A stretch of 64,000 bases of DNA from Sanghuangporus weigelae. Its lineage: Eukaryota > Basidiomycota > Agaricomycetes > Hymenochaetales > Hymenochaetaceae. A program made the position numbers and the translations under genes. The stretch's first letter is position 1, and every line of letters begins with the position of its first letter. This document shows, piece after piece, positions 1-9,856 of this stretch. A model generated the notes under the pieces. That model did not search any database and was not told the origin of the DNA. It saw only the letters and a list, made by a program, of their open reading frames with translations. Location of the stretch: the NCBI GenBank assembly GCA_033182465.1, contig CP137320.1, positions 2,790,001 to 2,854,000 of the forward strand, written 5' to 3'.

Positions 1-148
1 TCACACAAGCCCCACCAAGGTGACCAGACTGCTCTATGAGTGCGACATTCTTTCCATAACTCCCGGCTCGACACGGTACACCTCCACTGCTACCCCAAAT
101 GACAACGAAGTCAAACTCGTATCGCTTTGGTTCTGCACCAGGGGACAT
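1..148 (-). CDS. Glutathione reductase-like N-terminus (partial, runs off window)
   Basis: Only the first ~49 codons lie in the window; the gene continues to the left of base 1. Reading down from the ATG at 148, the frame gives an acidic leader, a YEFDFVVIWGSSGG segment and then YGKNVALIEQSGHLGGACV, which is the FAD-binding start and the beginning of the redox-cysteine segment of class I pyridine-nucleotide disulphide reductases. Glutathione reductase is the best fit. Members reduce glutathione disulphide with NADPH in cytosol and mitochondria. Oddities: the family glycine signature (V-I-G-G-G-S-G-G) reads V-I-W-G-S-S-G-G here, the following Ala/Arg-rich helix is shortened, and GGTCV is GGACV. 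These changes could mark a decaying copy or a divergent paralogue. An upstream exon is possible because the frame stays open above the ATG and an ag acceptor lies near 190. Family is fairly sure; functionality is not. Confidence 0.6.
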   Translation of the reverse strand, partial: MSPGAEPKRYEFDFVVIWGSSGGVPCRAGSYGKNVALIEQSGHLGGACV

Positions 149-733
149 GTCTTCTTTGCTTGTATGAATGGGTACTGTCGTTCTGAATATCTGATGACGA
201 GCAGATAGAAGAAGGCGGATGACCGTAGTATGAGAACAACAATGTAATCGACAGAAGACATACCTAGTGGAGTCTAGTACACGAAGACAGAAGTCTAGAA
301 TCAGATGTGGTACCACTGGTCCATCATCGACAGCACGTTTACGATATAATATAGGGAAGCCAGTTCGAAGAAGAATACTAGCCCATTCCAATCATGAGGA
401 TTGACATGGGTGGGAGACCAGGCACATAGAGTAGGTCATCGACGGATGATTCAGTTTAGCACGTACAACGGCGTGATCCCCCGTGCGCTTATATTACCAT
501 GGCAGGTGGTATAATCCCCGGTCAAGATCTTTGGGAATAGCGCACCAAGCAAAGAGCCGGAAGTCGCGTAGAAATAATCATATCACGTGCGCAAGTGGCT
601 TTCTGCGTGATCGCAAATCAAAATCAAGACGGCCACATACTAAACACTTGGTTCAAGTAAGGAGTAATCGAAAACGTGTATTTCAAACAGCTGAGTATAT
701 ACATAATTGCAACCCATAAAGCATACTTGCATA
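149..733. other. Intergenic, no gene seen
   Basis: About 585 bp between two minus-strand genes. It holds the 5' flank of the reductase-like gene and the 3' flank of the next gene. Small open frames here have no recognisable composition or splice support. Confidence 0.5.
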
Positions 734-2143
734 TTAAATGACAACGCCATTATCTTCGTTGCAGGCAGCAATCGCGGAACGTTGGAGGAAATCAGAACTA
801 AAACTTATCATAGAGCCTGAACCGGAACTAAAATCAGAGTGCATGTCGAAATTCGCGTCAAAGTCTGCATCGGTGTGTATATCCGTTTCGAAGTCTGATG
901 ACCGCGAGAAGCTCAGCTCAGAAACACTGGGCATCGGAGACGAAGCTCCTGATAAAGGAGGCGATGGCGGTGGGCTTGAGTGTGAGGCAAGGGATTCGCA
1001 CGTAGCGTGGAACGATGCTGAGAAATCCAGCGTTGGCAGGATAACAGACGTCGCAGGATCATGTTCGTCGACAGTCGAAATCGGCGTAGAAGTACCCTCC
1101 TCCTCCGAAAGATTCTTACCCTCGCCATGTCTGATCTCGATCATCCGACACCATCCTCTGCCAGCATCTCCCAATACATTCTTCACCATACACTCAGTCC
1201 ACCCATTGAACTCAATTCGAAGGACTGTGCACAGGCCATTCGCATCTCCGAGCGCCGTAAACTTGGCGCCCTTCTCCCACGCCCCGAACGCGTCAAGTCT
1301 CGCGAAAAGTGATGATACGCGTAGTGAATGCAAACGATGCGAAGTTAGAATGTCCTCAAGGTCAGATACCACAAGAAGAGTTGGCTCTACGCCATATGCC
1401 TCAGTCAGCGGAAAACGCGACGTCGGAGTAGGTGCAAGAGGGACAAGCAAGACCGTCGACATTTCGGTATCAGAGGATTCGTTGACAGGAAAATACCGTT
1501 CCAGTTCCTTCGCCTTCTTTGCCTGCTCATTAGGCCTTGCACGGAGCGGTGAAGCCGGACGAGCATTTTCTTTCTCATCCGCAGTCTTCTTCAGCTCCAT
1601 CCTCTTCTTATCCTTCATCTTCCTCTTCTCCAAATTCCAATCCGCTTCGTAAATCGCACGTCCCGCAACCGGCACATTCTGAGCAAACTGTTGGAATAGC
1701 GGCCTCGCGGTGCTGAAGTTTCGTGCGGTCCCCAAGCCTACATGAACTGTACTTCTGGTCGCAGGTGTCACACAGGGCATGAACGGCGGGCCAACTTTCG
1801 GCCTAGAGAATGCATGGCGTACGGGCAACGAAAGTCCTTGTTGAATCGTTTGGGGTCTGACGGTAGTGTTAACTCTTGTGGATAGTCCTCTCGCGGTCTG
1901 TCCCCATGCGACGGGGTGAGTAAAGCCAGGCGCAGTGAGATGTGAAAGGAAACGTGTAAATGCTGTTTTTGTCGTTTGTAAAATTCTTCCTGTAACCGTT
2001 GACGTTGGCGGGCGAGGCGGATGGTGTGCTCCTGCACCGACACCTGAGCCTGCTCCGAAAACGGGTCGAGGAGCATGGGCATGGACATGCAGCGACCGAA
2101 CGCCTGAGGCTAAGTGCCCCAGGCCCTTAGGCGCCGACTGCAT
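734..2143 (-). CDS. Uncharacterised 469-residue protein, probable mitochondrial leader
   Basis: A single uninterrupted frame of 469 codons on the minus strand. I do not recognise the family. The first ~150 residues are Arg/Ser/Thr-rich and almost free of acidic residues, compatible with a mitochondrial targeting sequence. Residues ~165-215 are strongly charged (KRKMKDKKRMELKK). A folded-looking segment of ~120 residues follows, with the shorter motifs TLLVVSDLEDILTSHRL and FNGWTECMVKNVLGDAG. The tail is Ser/Pro-rich and acidic (DFETDIHTDADFDANFD) and probably disordered. An antisense frame at 738-1652 is a shadow: its composition is Ser/Arg-biased with no domain. The lack of introns contrasts with the intron-rich neighbours. 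It could be a lineage-specific mitochondrial or regulatory protein; no function is claimed. Confidence 0.7.
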   Translation of the reverse strand: MQSAPKGLGHLASGVRSLHVHAHAPRPVFGAGSGVGAGAHHPPRPPTSTVTGRILQTTKTAFTRFLSHLTAPGFTHPVAWGQTARGLSTRVNTTVRPQTIQQGLSLPVRHAFSRPKVGPPFMPCVTPATRSTVHVGLGTARNFSTARPLFQQFAQNVPVAGRAIYEADWNLEKRKMKDKKRMELKKTADEKENARPASPLRARPNEQAKKAKELERYFPVNESSDTEMSTVLLVPLAPTPTSRFPLTEAYGVEPTLLVVSDLEDILTSHRLHSLRVSSLFARLDAFGAWEKGAKFTALGDANGLCTVLRIEFNGWTECMVKNVLGDAGRGWCRMIEIRHGEGKNLSEEEGTSTPISTVDEHDPATSVILPTLDFSASFHATCESLASHSSPPPSPPLSGASSPMPSVSELSFSRSSDFETDIHTDADFDANFDMHSDFSSGSGSMISFSSDFLQRSAIAACNEDNGVVI

Positions 2144-2936
2144 CGTCCGTGTTAGGCTCTACCAGTCACTGTAACTGGTAGTTGAGTTTAAAGCCTTCTT
2201 CCTAAAGAATATAACCAGAGAACTCTGTGCTCGATGTATATTGAGTGGAGATTGTGGTGGTAGAAAGCAAGGTGACGGGGACGCAATGGCAAGACGGCAC
2301 GAGATGTACGCACGCACGGATGGAGCCGGAGCCGTGATGACGACGCGCTATTTGCACCGCCACAGCTTTGCTGATTATCAAAGTTTACCTAATTCGATAG
2401 TTATCACTTGAAGCTGCGCATCTCTTTGCGCTTGTAATTTATACCTATTTTCAACCACTAGCTTCATAGCATCGAATGGACTACGAATCAAAGCTCGTGA
2501 AGACGGCCGGGTCTGTCGCTGGGCCCGTGGATTGAGGGTCCTAAATAATCGCGTTGACCTGGTCAAAAATGCCCCCGGTAATAATAGGCCTGGTACTACT
2601 GGATCATCGGACCAGGCAAGGTTTTCGTACATTGCTAGGTGGGGTCTGGAATAACTACGCACGTTTGTCTAGTTTTGCGAGCTGCCAGACTCCGCGAGAG
2701 CGTTCCATCTGTGTTCAAGCAGGCTTAGGCAATGCTTTCTCAAGGCATTCCGAACGTCAAGTGAGCTTGCGATGACATTTGCCCTACAGCAGCCTCTGTT
2801 ATGGTAGATGTATGACGCCAAATAGCTACTTCGCATATTGTTTATTGACATATGATACGAAAAAGTTCTATCTGTGTTCTGCTTTGGCTCCTTCTGGTAT
2901 CAGCATGCAGATAGTCTGCTTGAGAACTTACTCTCC
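2144..2936. other. Intergenic, no gene supported
   Basis: About 790 bp between two minus-strand genes. Two short minus-strand frames (2378-2662, 2669-2851) show no domain and could not be joined by splice sites. Parts may be promoter of the 734-2143 gene and 3' UTR of the next gene. Confidence 0.4.
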
Positions 2937-4126
2937 TTAACGTCTCCATGAGTCCAGTTTCAATGGATCTTTCCCTTTCCCACTTGTTTTTGCAGACGTC
3001 CCGATTTCACTTACTGCACCTTGATCCTTCATCGATCGTAGGTGTTTTTCATTTTTTATAGCCAGTTCACGAAGGTGCTTAATGGTATGATCATCCATAT
3101 TTGACCTGACAATCTCATACTGAAAATTTTAGTTGATAAATCGGCCATTCGGATACGTGCTGGCTCTGTGCTCACCATGTTGTCATCATCCGCCTCTATG
3201 ATTCCCAGTTTGTGTACTAGCAACCAGCCAGCTTTTTTCTGTCCTGAGTAGAGCTCGAAGAGTAGCGGATCGTGTTGCTCGTCACTTTCTTTCCTTGCAG
3301 GAGCATGAGGGACACAGTATTTCCACTTGTCTATGTAAACTTTTGTATTCTCAAGACTCCCTGCACTTCCGAAACTTGTCATCATAATCGTTCTGACATG
3401 TGGTCTAGGATGTTCATGACTTGGTGCGTGTATCGAGACCACGAGCTCGAGATGCTTGACATTCGCGATGGATTCTTGTCTGTCCCTGCTCAGCAGGTTA
3501 TGCCCGAAAAACTGACTATAGCTTTCAAATTCTGGGTTGGCTGCCCGGATGAACATTCCTTCTTTGATTTCATTATACTTGATTTGTTCTGGAGCAGCCT
3601 GAAATTTTCTGTCTTTAAGCAGCCCAGGATCTGGCGTCTCGTGCCAATCCATTTTCATATATGTTTGATCAATGCGCCTATCGAAGAAGCGGCCACTTCC
3701 CGAGCTACCTCTCTGTCTCTCGGAATTTGAGCTTGATCGGATTGAACCGTCAGGGGTTCCTCTCCTGGGAATACCCGGGCTTATTGGTCTTGGGTCTTTT
3801 CTCCAGTCTTTGCTCTTCTCCCATTCAGAACTCGGGCTGCCTGGCCTTGATTCTGTTTCCTCTGACAAGGTAGATACTCTGCTGGCTGACCTAAAATTAC
3901 TTTGAGTAGGGCTCTCCTCTCGTTGCGTTTGCGATCGCCAATTTCCCTCCAGGTCTCTTCTAAGGCCAGTTCTAGAATCGGACCTCGAGTCTCTTCTGCT
4001 TCCTCGGGTAACTCGGTCGCGTTCACGGTCTGTACCATGCATTTCTTTGTTTAATAAATTTGTAGTAGCCGAGTTAGTTGAGGTCAAGATGCACTCTTCT
4101 CTTGAAGGGACGAGCTCTGTCGGCAT
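2937..4126 (-). CDS. Uncharacterised protein, disordered Ser/Arg N-terminus plus folded domain
   Basis: Two exons, 4126-3176 and 3119-2937, give 377 residues. The intron (3175-3120) has a GTGAGC donor and TTTTCAG acceptor; the coding signature resumes immediately after it (YEIVRSNMDDHTIKHLREL), which is why I extend the gene past the first stop. The N-terminal ~150 residues are Arg/Ser/Glu-rich and low complexity. A conserved-looking globular domain follows at ~165-300 (YNEIKEGMFIRAANPEF, FELYSGQKKAGWLLVHKLG), whose pattern resembles fungal domains of unknown function such as DUF6590; that is only an impression. The C-terminal tail is Lys-rich. A TATA-like box lies only ~17 bp before ATG 4126, so the in-frame ATG at 4042 may be the real start. 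A second GTAAGT inside the last exon could alter the extreme C-terminus. Confidence 0.65.
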
Positions 4127-4141
4127 TGCACTAACCAGGTG

Positions 4142-4150
4142 CTATTTATA
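4142..4150 (-). promoter_or_regulatory. TATA-like box
   Basis: TATAAATAG on the minus strand, just upstream of the gene ending at 2937. The distance to ATG 4126 is too short for a normal leader, which favours translation starting at the in-frame ATG at 4042. Confidence 0.45.
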
Positions 4151-4786
4151 CCTTGGCTGCAATCCTTGCTTCGCGACCATCAGATGCAAAGACATCCTAA
4201 TTATCACATTGAAGGTTAGGAGGAGGCAAGAAGACACGGATACTTTGCGTGATTCAGGTCTCGATTGGTGCGAAGCCCCTAGTTTCTCCTTTGCACAATG
4301 GTTGTTCGCGAGAGTAATTCGCAATCAGTCAGCAAAGTACCAGCGCCAGAGCGGTACACGAGAATTTTGCAGGCAAAGTCAAGGAATTAGTTTGCAGTAA
4401 TGTTGACATACATAGCATGTCGCGTGAAGATGAGTTACTCTGGTGTTGGTCAAATTTTCATCGAAGCGAGATCAATGGCATTTTGGAAATTTATGGAGAC
4501 ACCCCGAAGGCATGACCAAAGTTCCTGAATGTCAATGCAATGAACACGCGTTGCGAGTGCTGGTAGGCGCCGCGTTCTTGCTTGCGACACGATGCTTTCA
4601 TGACACCTCCAGGGTCAAGGAGGACAGTCGGTTATGAAAAGCTCCAAAGCACAACGATTTTTATTCTCAAGAGTCGGGAGGAATTTCACAAATACAATCT
4701 ATCTTCCTTCTTTTCTTGCACTATTCACAGGTTTCAGAATGTTGAACTCGTGTATCTTGGGATAGAGAATCAAGGTTAGCTTAGCA
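4151..4786. other. Intergenic between two minus-strand genes
   Basis: About 640 bp containing the promoter of the 2937-4126 gene and the 3' flank of the MIF homologue. No further coding segment was recognised on either strand. Confidence 0.5.
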
Positions 4787-5372
4787 TTACAGATTGGAAG
4801 GCCTGACATACCCAAGATACTGCCTTCCCGGATCATTGAAAACACTTCAAGTCCACGAATGAGACATGCCAACAACATCTATAGATGGCAAACTGAATCA
4901 CGCACATGTATCCTCTATCATCTTTAATTCCCAATTTCTCGCCAAAGAAGCCAAATAGTGCCTTGCTATACTGTGCATTCGCCTGAGGGTTTATGTTGCC
5001 CAAGGAAACCTGAATTCATGTTCAAGTAACAGTTGACCATCAAGGACAAACTTGAATGCAATGACGCACTTACCACTGTGAGAATGAATGCAGGCTCGAA
5101 GCTGCCTCCGAACGTAAGGGACTCGTTATATGTATAGGAAACCGATATGTATGACTCCGGCTTCCCAAGTACCCTCGCTGCAAGCTAAGTGCAGACAGCC
5201 TCTTCAAATGAACATCTGCGCAACATTCATATTTCTACCAACCTTGGAGAACGCCAGTGAGAAGCTCTTGACATCGTCAAGCTGCGTTTCATGTTTTCTC
5301 AGCACGCGAAGAAGAGTCATAGACATGCGTCTTTCTTACCTTCACGTTTGTCACAAGTTGCAAAGACGGCAT
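4787..5372 (-). CDS. Macrophage migration inhibitory factor (MIF) family tautomerase homologue
   Basis: Five small exons (5372-5340, 5281-5243, 5184-5074, 5009-4906, 4844-4787) splice in phase to 114 residues, the usual MIF/D-dopachrome tautomerase length. The protein starts M-P, so removal of Met would expose the catalytic N-terminal proline. Family landmarks: LVTNVK at the start, a catalytic-type lysine in LGKPESYISV (about residue 32), LTFGGSFEPAFILTVVSLGN, then INPQANAQYSKALFGFFGEK, a match to the ...N...YS..L...L.E.L. block of animal MIF, and DRGYIVFNDPGRQYLGY. MIF proteins are trimeric and tautomerise phenylpyruvate- or dopachrome-like substrates; the role in fungi is unknown. The catalytic proline and lysine are kept, so activity is plausible. 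No signal peptide. It is divergent from the coiled-coil gene at 6112. No single frame exceeds 37 codons, so ORF callers miss it. Family assignment is strong. Confidence 0.9.
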
Positions 5373-6111
5373 TGTTGCTTCTATGTAACTATGTACTTAG
5401 TCAAGATCGTGGAGGTCAGAGTCAAGAATGCCCTGAGTTGGTCCGACCGATAAGCCGATCATCACCTTACATCAGCTGCCGGTGCCTCTTCAGTCCGGTT
5501 CTGGTTTTTGATCAGATCACTCCAACAAATCCGTGTAATAAGTTACATAAGTAATGACTGCTCAATGTTGAAGCCGGAAAATGATGAGGAGAACCGCGTA
5601 TGCGGTTTATGTTGCCTTATGAGCTTTCATAATCAGTCATAAGCAGTTATAATTGATTATAAACTGACGTAATACGTGCAGAGTTTTGCGATGAAGATGC
5701 CCCAATTCTAGTAAACGTGTTCCTTTACTATATTCGTCGATTGTACATACATACAGTTGTACAGTACAGTTTACGCGCTCAGCGACTGTTGAATTTCAAA
5801 CACTTAAATTATGTAAGTGAGACGTCACTTCACTTCCAATTCCATATATCACGTGCCTAGGTTGATGCCATGTTGGATTTGCGGCACGAGCCGTACAGTG
5901 ACCACTTCCCAACAGCTCAACGCCTCAAATTTGCTTCGTCCTGACTCTGCGAGTGTAGGCTGTGGGAAATTGACTGAGTAAGTGACCCATAAAAATGTTG
6001 TCCTTGAATTGTTCCCTGCTGCTGTCTCATTGAGATCTTTGGAATAGGAGTCACTCTTGTCTCCTGGTTAAAGACCGAATTTGTATCGAATAGACTCGGA
6101 CGACGAGAAAG
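5373..6111. promoter_or_regulatory. Divergent intergenic region, MIF homologue and Mto1-like gene
   Basis: About 740 bp between two divergently transcribed start codons; it must contain both promoters. It includes a direct-repeat-like stretch at about 5628-5664 (cataatcagtcataagcag... with variants). No coding segment was recognised. Confidence 0.5.
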
Positions 6112-9100
6112 ATGTCTGCTGGCCCGCACTCACGCGGGGACTCGTCGTCTCAGTCTGGCCTGACTCTCCAGGATATCTCACTTGGTTCTTTGCCGAGTTT
6201 CTCCACGCCTGGCAAATATCGTATACCCTCGACATCCTCAGCCACATCTGCTCCGTCTTCAAACCCTGTTAGCACACCTTCTCCAGGAACCAGCCTCGCT
6301 CGCAGAAGGCCGGAAGACGTCTCAATTTCTACGGGCAAACGGCTGACGTTCTCCAAGCAATCAAATAACGAAGACGAAGATGACGCTGATGCAGACATTT
6401 TCGATAAAGGGGAGATTATGGCTACTCCAATGCCCAACCGATTATCGTCAGCTAAGCGAAAATCTGGAGTAGGGTCCAAGGGCACTTCCAATCTTACTTT
6501 AAGGGACCAAGAGAAAGTGTGTTTAATTCCCTCTTTTCAACGTGATGAAGTTTAATCTGTCCGTAGCACATCGACGCCTTAAAGAAGGAAAATTTCAATA
6601 TCAAGTTGAAAGTTCACTTCTTGGAAGAGCGACTTGCACAACTTGCACCCGATCAGATCGATGCCGCGCTCAAACAGAACATCAACCTCAAGATTGAGGT
6701 ACAGCAAAGGGGTTTGGAAATGAAGAGGTACAAGAAGCTGGTCCTTCAGCTCGAGCGCGAACTGGAGCGCATGCAGCGAGGTCAAGGCAGAGATCGGGAG
6801 CTTGAAGACAAGGTTGAGAGCTTGGAACGTGAACTTCGCGAAGTTAGACGTCGGAAGGGTGGCGTTGGTCCGATGGATGAGGAACTGCGAGAGCGAAATG
6901 AAGACCTGGAAAACCACGCAGTTATGCTTCAGCGCCAGCTAGAGGAGATGCAGAAGCTATTCGAGGAGAATGCTCTTGTAGTGCAGGATCTACAGGATCA
7001 GCTTGAACGGAGGGATGGTGCGGCAGGAAATGAGTCCGTAAATTATCGTCGTTCACGACTCGAAGGACGCATTGCGGAGCTAGTAGAGGAGAACGAGCAA
7101 TTGCGCGATAAGCTAGATGAATGTCATGAACTACTTACGCAAAAGGAGGACGAACGCGAAGAGTTAGAGGACAAACTCGAAAATCTCAGCTTGCAGATGG
7201 AGGACATGGCTCGAAGACGGGAGGCGGAGATACTCGATCGCAGTGCAAGTCGGACACAGATGATTGAAGAACAGGAAGAACGAGAGGCTCTCGAGGCTGA
7301 CTTAAATGCGTTGCGGGATAAGGTGGCCGCTAAAGACATCGAGTTGAGCCAGAAGGAGGATGAGGTTGAACTGAAGGAACGAGAAATCCGGGAACTGGAG
7401 GCCGAGCTAGATCAGATGCGAGAACAGGTGGAATCAGAATGGCGCGGCGAATTAGAGGAGGCCAGAAACCAAGTGGAAGAGCTGCGAGACGTAGGTTTTT
7501 CGTTGGCACCAGTATCTTCCGAAACTGACAGTGATATAGGTGCTTGTTGAAAGAGATGCAGAATCAAAAGAGCTTCGAATGCACATATCAGAACTTGAAG
7601 CAAATACCACCGATTTGCACGACAAGTTCGAGACTGCGCTAGCGCATCTGGAACGCGAAGCCGAGGAGAAGGACGTAGAAATAGAAAGCGCTAACCGTGA
7701 GATTCAGAAACTTGGCCAACGTGTATTTGAGCTGGAGGATGAACTGGACAACATCAAGGCTGAAAGCGACAAGCTTCGGGACGATGAGGCCGTGGAGAGG
7801 GAACGACTAGAGACTCTTGTCGCTGCTCTCAAAGATGTTTGTGTCTTACGTAGGAAGTCTCAAGCACCTTGCTCATACTTTTCTTCCTTCAGAAAGCTGC
7901 ACAGTACAAATCGGAGATGCAAGAGATCACCGATCTCTATGAGCAGGCGAGGGATGATGCGCGCGTGCACCGTGCGCGACAGGAGGAACTTGCGCAGCAT
8001 ATTGAAGACCTTGTCGAAGAGATGCGGCATGAGCGAGATGCACGTCAGAGGGTCGAGCTTGAAATTGAATCGCAAGCGAACGCTCATGATGTGGCTCTTC
8101 GCGTGGAACGACGAGCATTGGAATCAAAGGAGTCAGCGCTGCAGTCGGGTCTTGCGGATCTGGCGCGTACCCAGGCGCTATTGACCCAACGTGAGGCAGA
8201 TATTTCAGACCTGCAAGCCGCTCTGCATGACGCTGAGGCTGAGGCACGCAAGCGTGGAGAGAGCGCCACGACAGACCGTTTCTCTTTGCAACTCGAAGTC
8301 GATCGCCTGCGGCGCGATGGTGACAGGCTCGAAGAGGAACTGAAACGTGCTCGCATGGAGCTTGAAGCGAGGGACACGAAAATCCACGAACGCGATGATT
8401 CTGTGGATCGGTTACATGCAGAGAATCGCGACCTTACGACACAACTTGCTGCCCAGACGCAGGCTCGACTGAACATGATAGAGAAGCTCGACGCTTCGCA
8501 GAACAGTCTGCGAGCTGCAGAGGTGGAATTGGCAGCTTGTAAACAACGACTCAACGACTTGGAGCAGAGGCTGACGAAAGACCAGAGATCTTTGCTCAGT
8601 AGCGAGAAGTATTACAACGACCAAGTCAATGAGAGGAATCAGTTGCTGCTTACCATCTACAACTACATGGAGAAGATTCTTGGAGTTGAGAAATCCGCTG
8701 TAAGTCTTCAAATGACTCGTCGAATTCCCTGTCATTTGACCTTCGTATGCTTTCTTGCAGAAGAAACCAGAGACCAAACCCTTCACGAATTTCACCGTCT
8801 TCCATGAGCTAATCATGACACGACTCAAAGCACTCGTCCAGATTGCCAATGACTTCGAGCGAAGAAGCAAGGAGAGCGAGACGCGATATTCAGAGAAGCT
8901 GAATGAGATTCGTAAACAGCTGGATCAGAAGTGGAAGGTGGTGGACAAGTTTGAGATCCAAGTCAAGAACCTCATGGACATAAAACAATCCTGGAGACGC
9001 AAGTTTGCTCTCAAGGAAGGGGAGCTTGAAGCCTTGAAGGTTAGTAATTCTGGATAAGGTGGGAAACCTGTAATCTGACAATACGACGTAGTCGACAAAC

Positions 9101-9547
9101 TCCGAGCTGGCTTCCCAAATATCATCCTCACGACGTCCGGGCCAGTCAGAGTCTCTCGAAATCAAGTCCCTCCAGGCACGCGCCGCAAACGCAGAGCGAC
9201 GACTGACGAACGCGCAGAACCAGCTTCTGGCGGCTGAGGAGAAGATGGCAGCTATGAACCAAAAGACAACAGTTGCAGATGGCAAGTGGGAGGCGCGTGT
9301 CAAGGAGTACGAATCACGCCTACGACAAGCAGAGGAGCGTGTGAAACGTGAGCGGCAAGGCGCAAAGGAGCGAGTGGCCGAGCTCCAAATGATTATCGAG
9401 TAAGTTCCTTTACCTCTTGATGAATTTGTATCTAAATTTTGTTCCTTATCAAGATCCCTGCGCCGCCAGATTGACATTGCAACCAAGCGCAATCAGCAGC
9501 TCAATGAAGTCGTTGGACACAACAAGACACCTTCGCCGAAATCATGA
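6112..9547 (+). CDS. Centrosomin N-motif (Cnn_1N) coiled-coil protein, Mto1/ApsB-like
   Basis: Seven exons (6112-6516, 6567-7490, 7540-7836, 7893-8699, 8761-9039, 9092-9399, 9454-9547) join in phase to 1037 residues. A Ser/Pro-rich, probably disordered N-terminus (~1-125) is followed at ~130-205 by the Cnn_1N motif: TLRDQEK, then across the first intron HIDALKKENFNIKLKVHFLE and ERLAQLAP. In centrosomin, CDK5RAP2 and fungal Mto1/ApsB/Pcp1 this motif binds and activates the gamma-tubulin complex at microtubule-organising centres. The rest, to ~1010, is almost continuous heptad coiled coil rich in Glu, Arg and Leu, matching an elongated scaffold. Expected site: spindle pole body or septal/cytoplasmic organising centres. 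The motif is split by the first intron, which confirms that splice. Whether it is the Mto1 or the Pcp1 orthologue cannot be decided here. Confidence 0.85.
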
Positions 9548-9856
9548 TTCTTTCTGTCGTCGTCTTTGCTTTCCAATCATGCTATTATGACCTGTATGCT
9601 ATAATTTTTGGTACTTTGTTGGGCCACTCTTGGTATTCTACTGCCTTTCCTTACTATGTATTATATACCCTTCGTCATGCTATCACGATAATGATACCTT
9701 CACAATGATTGCTACATGAATAGATTATTTCAAATAAATTGTGATTATACTGTACACGTCGGATATCGTAGAGGATGAAATGAGAGCGAATTAACACATG
9801 GATGGGTATAAATATTCTCCAGGAAAGAACTGCGAGTTCAAGATGCATGTATTGGT
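9548..9856. other. Convergent intergenic region
   Basis: About 310 bp of AT-rich DNA between the stop codons of two convergent genes; presumably both 3' UTRs and polyadenylation signals. Nothing else seen. Confidence 0.5.

Noticed and set aside
738-1652. 304-codon plus-strand frame antisense to the 734-2143 gene
   Set aside because: Ser/Arg/Lys-biased shadow with no domain, lying wholly inside the longer minus-strand frame.
7860-8870. Several minus-strand frames over 7.9-8.9 kb
   Set aside because: They are shadows of the coiled-coil gene; Glu/Arg-rich coding DNA leaves antisense frames open.
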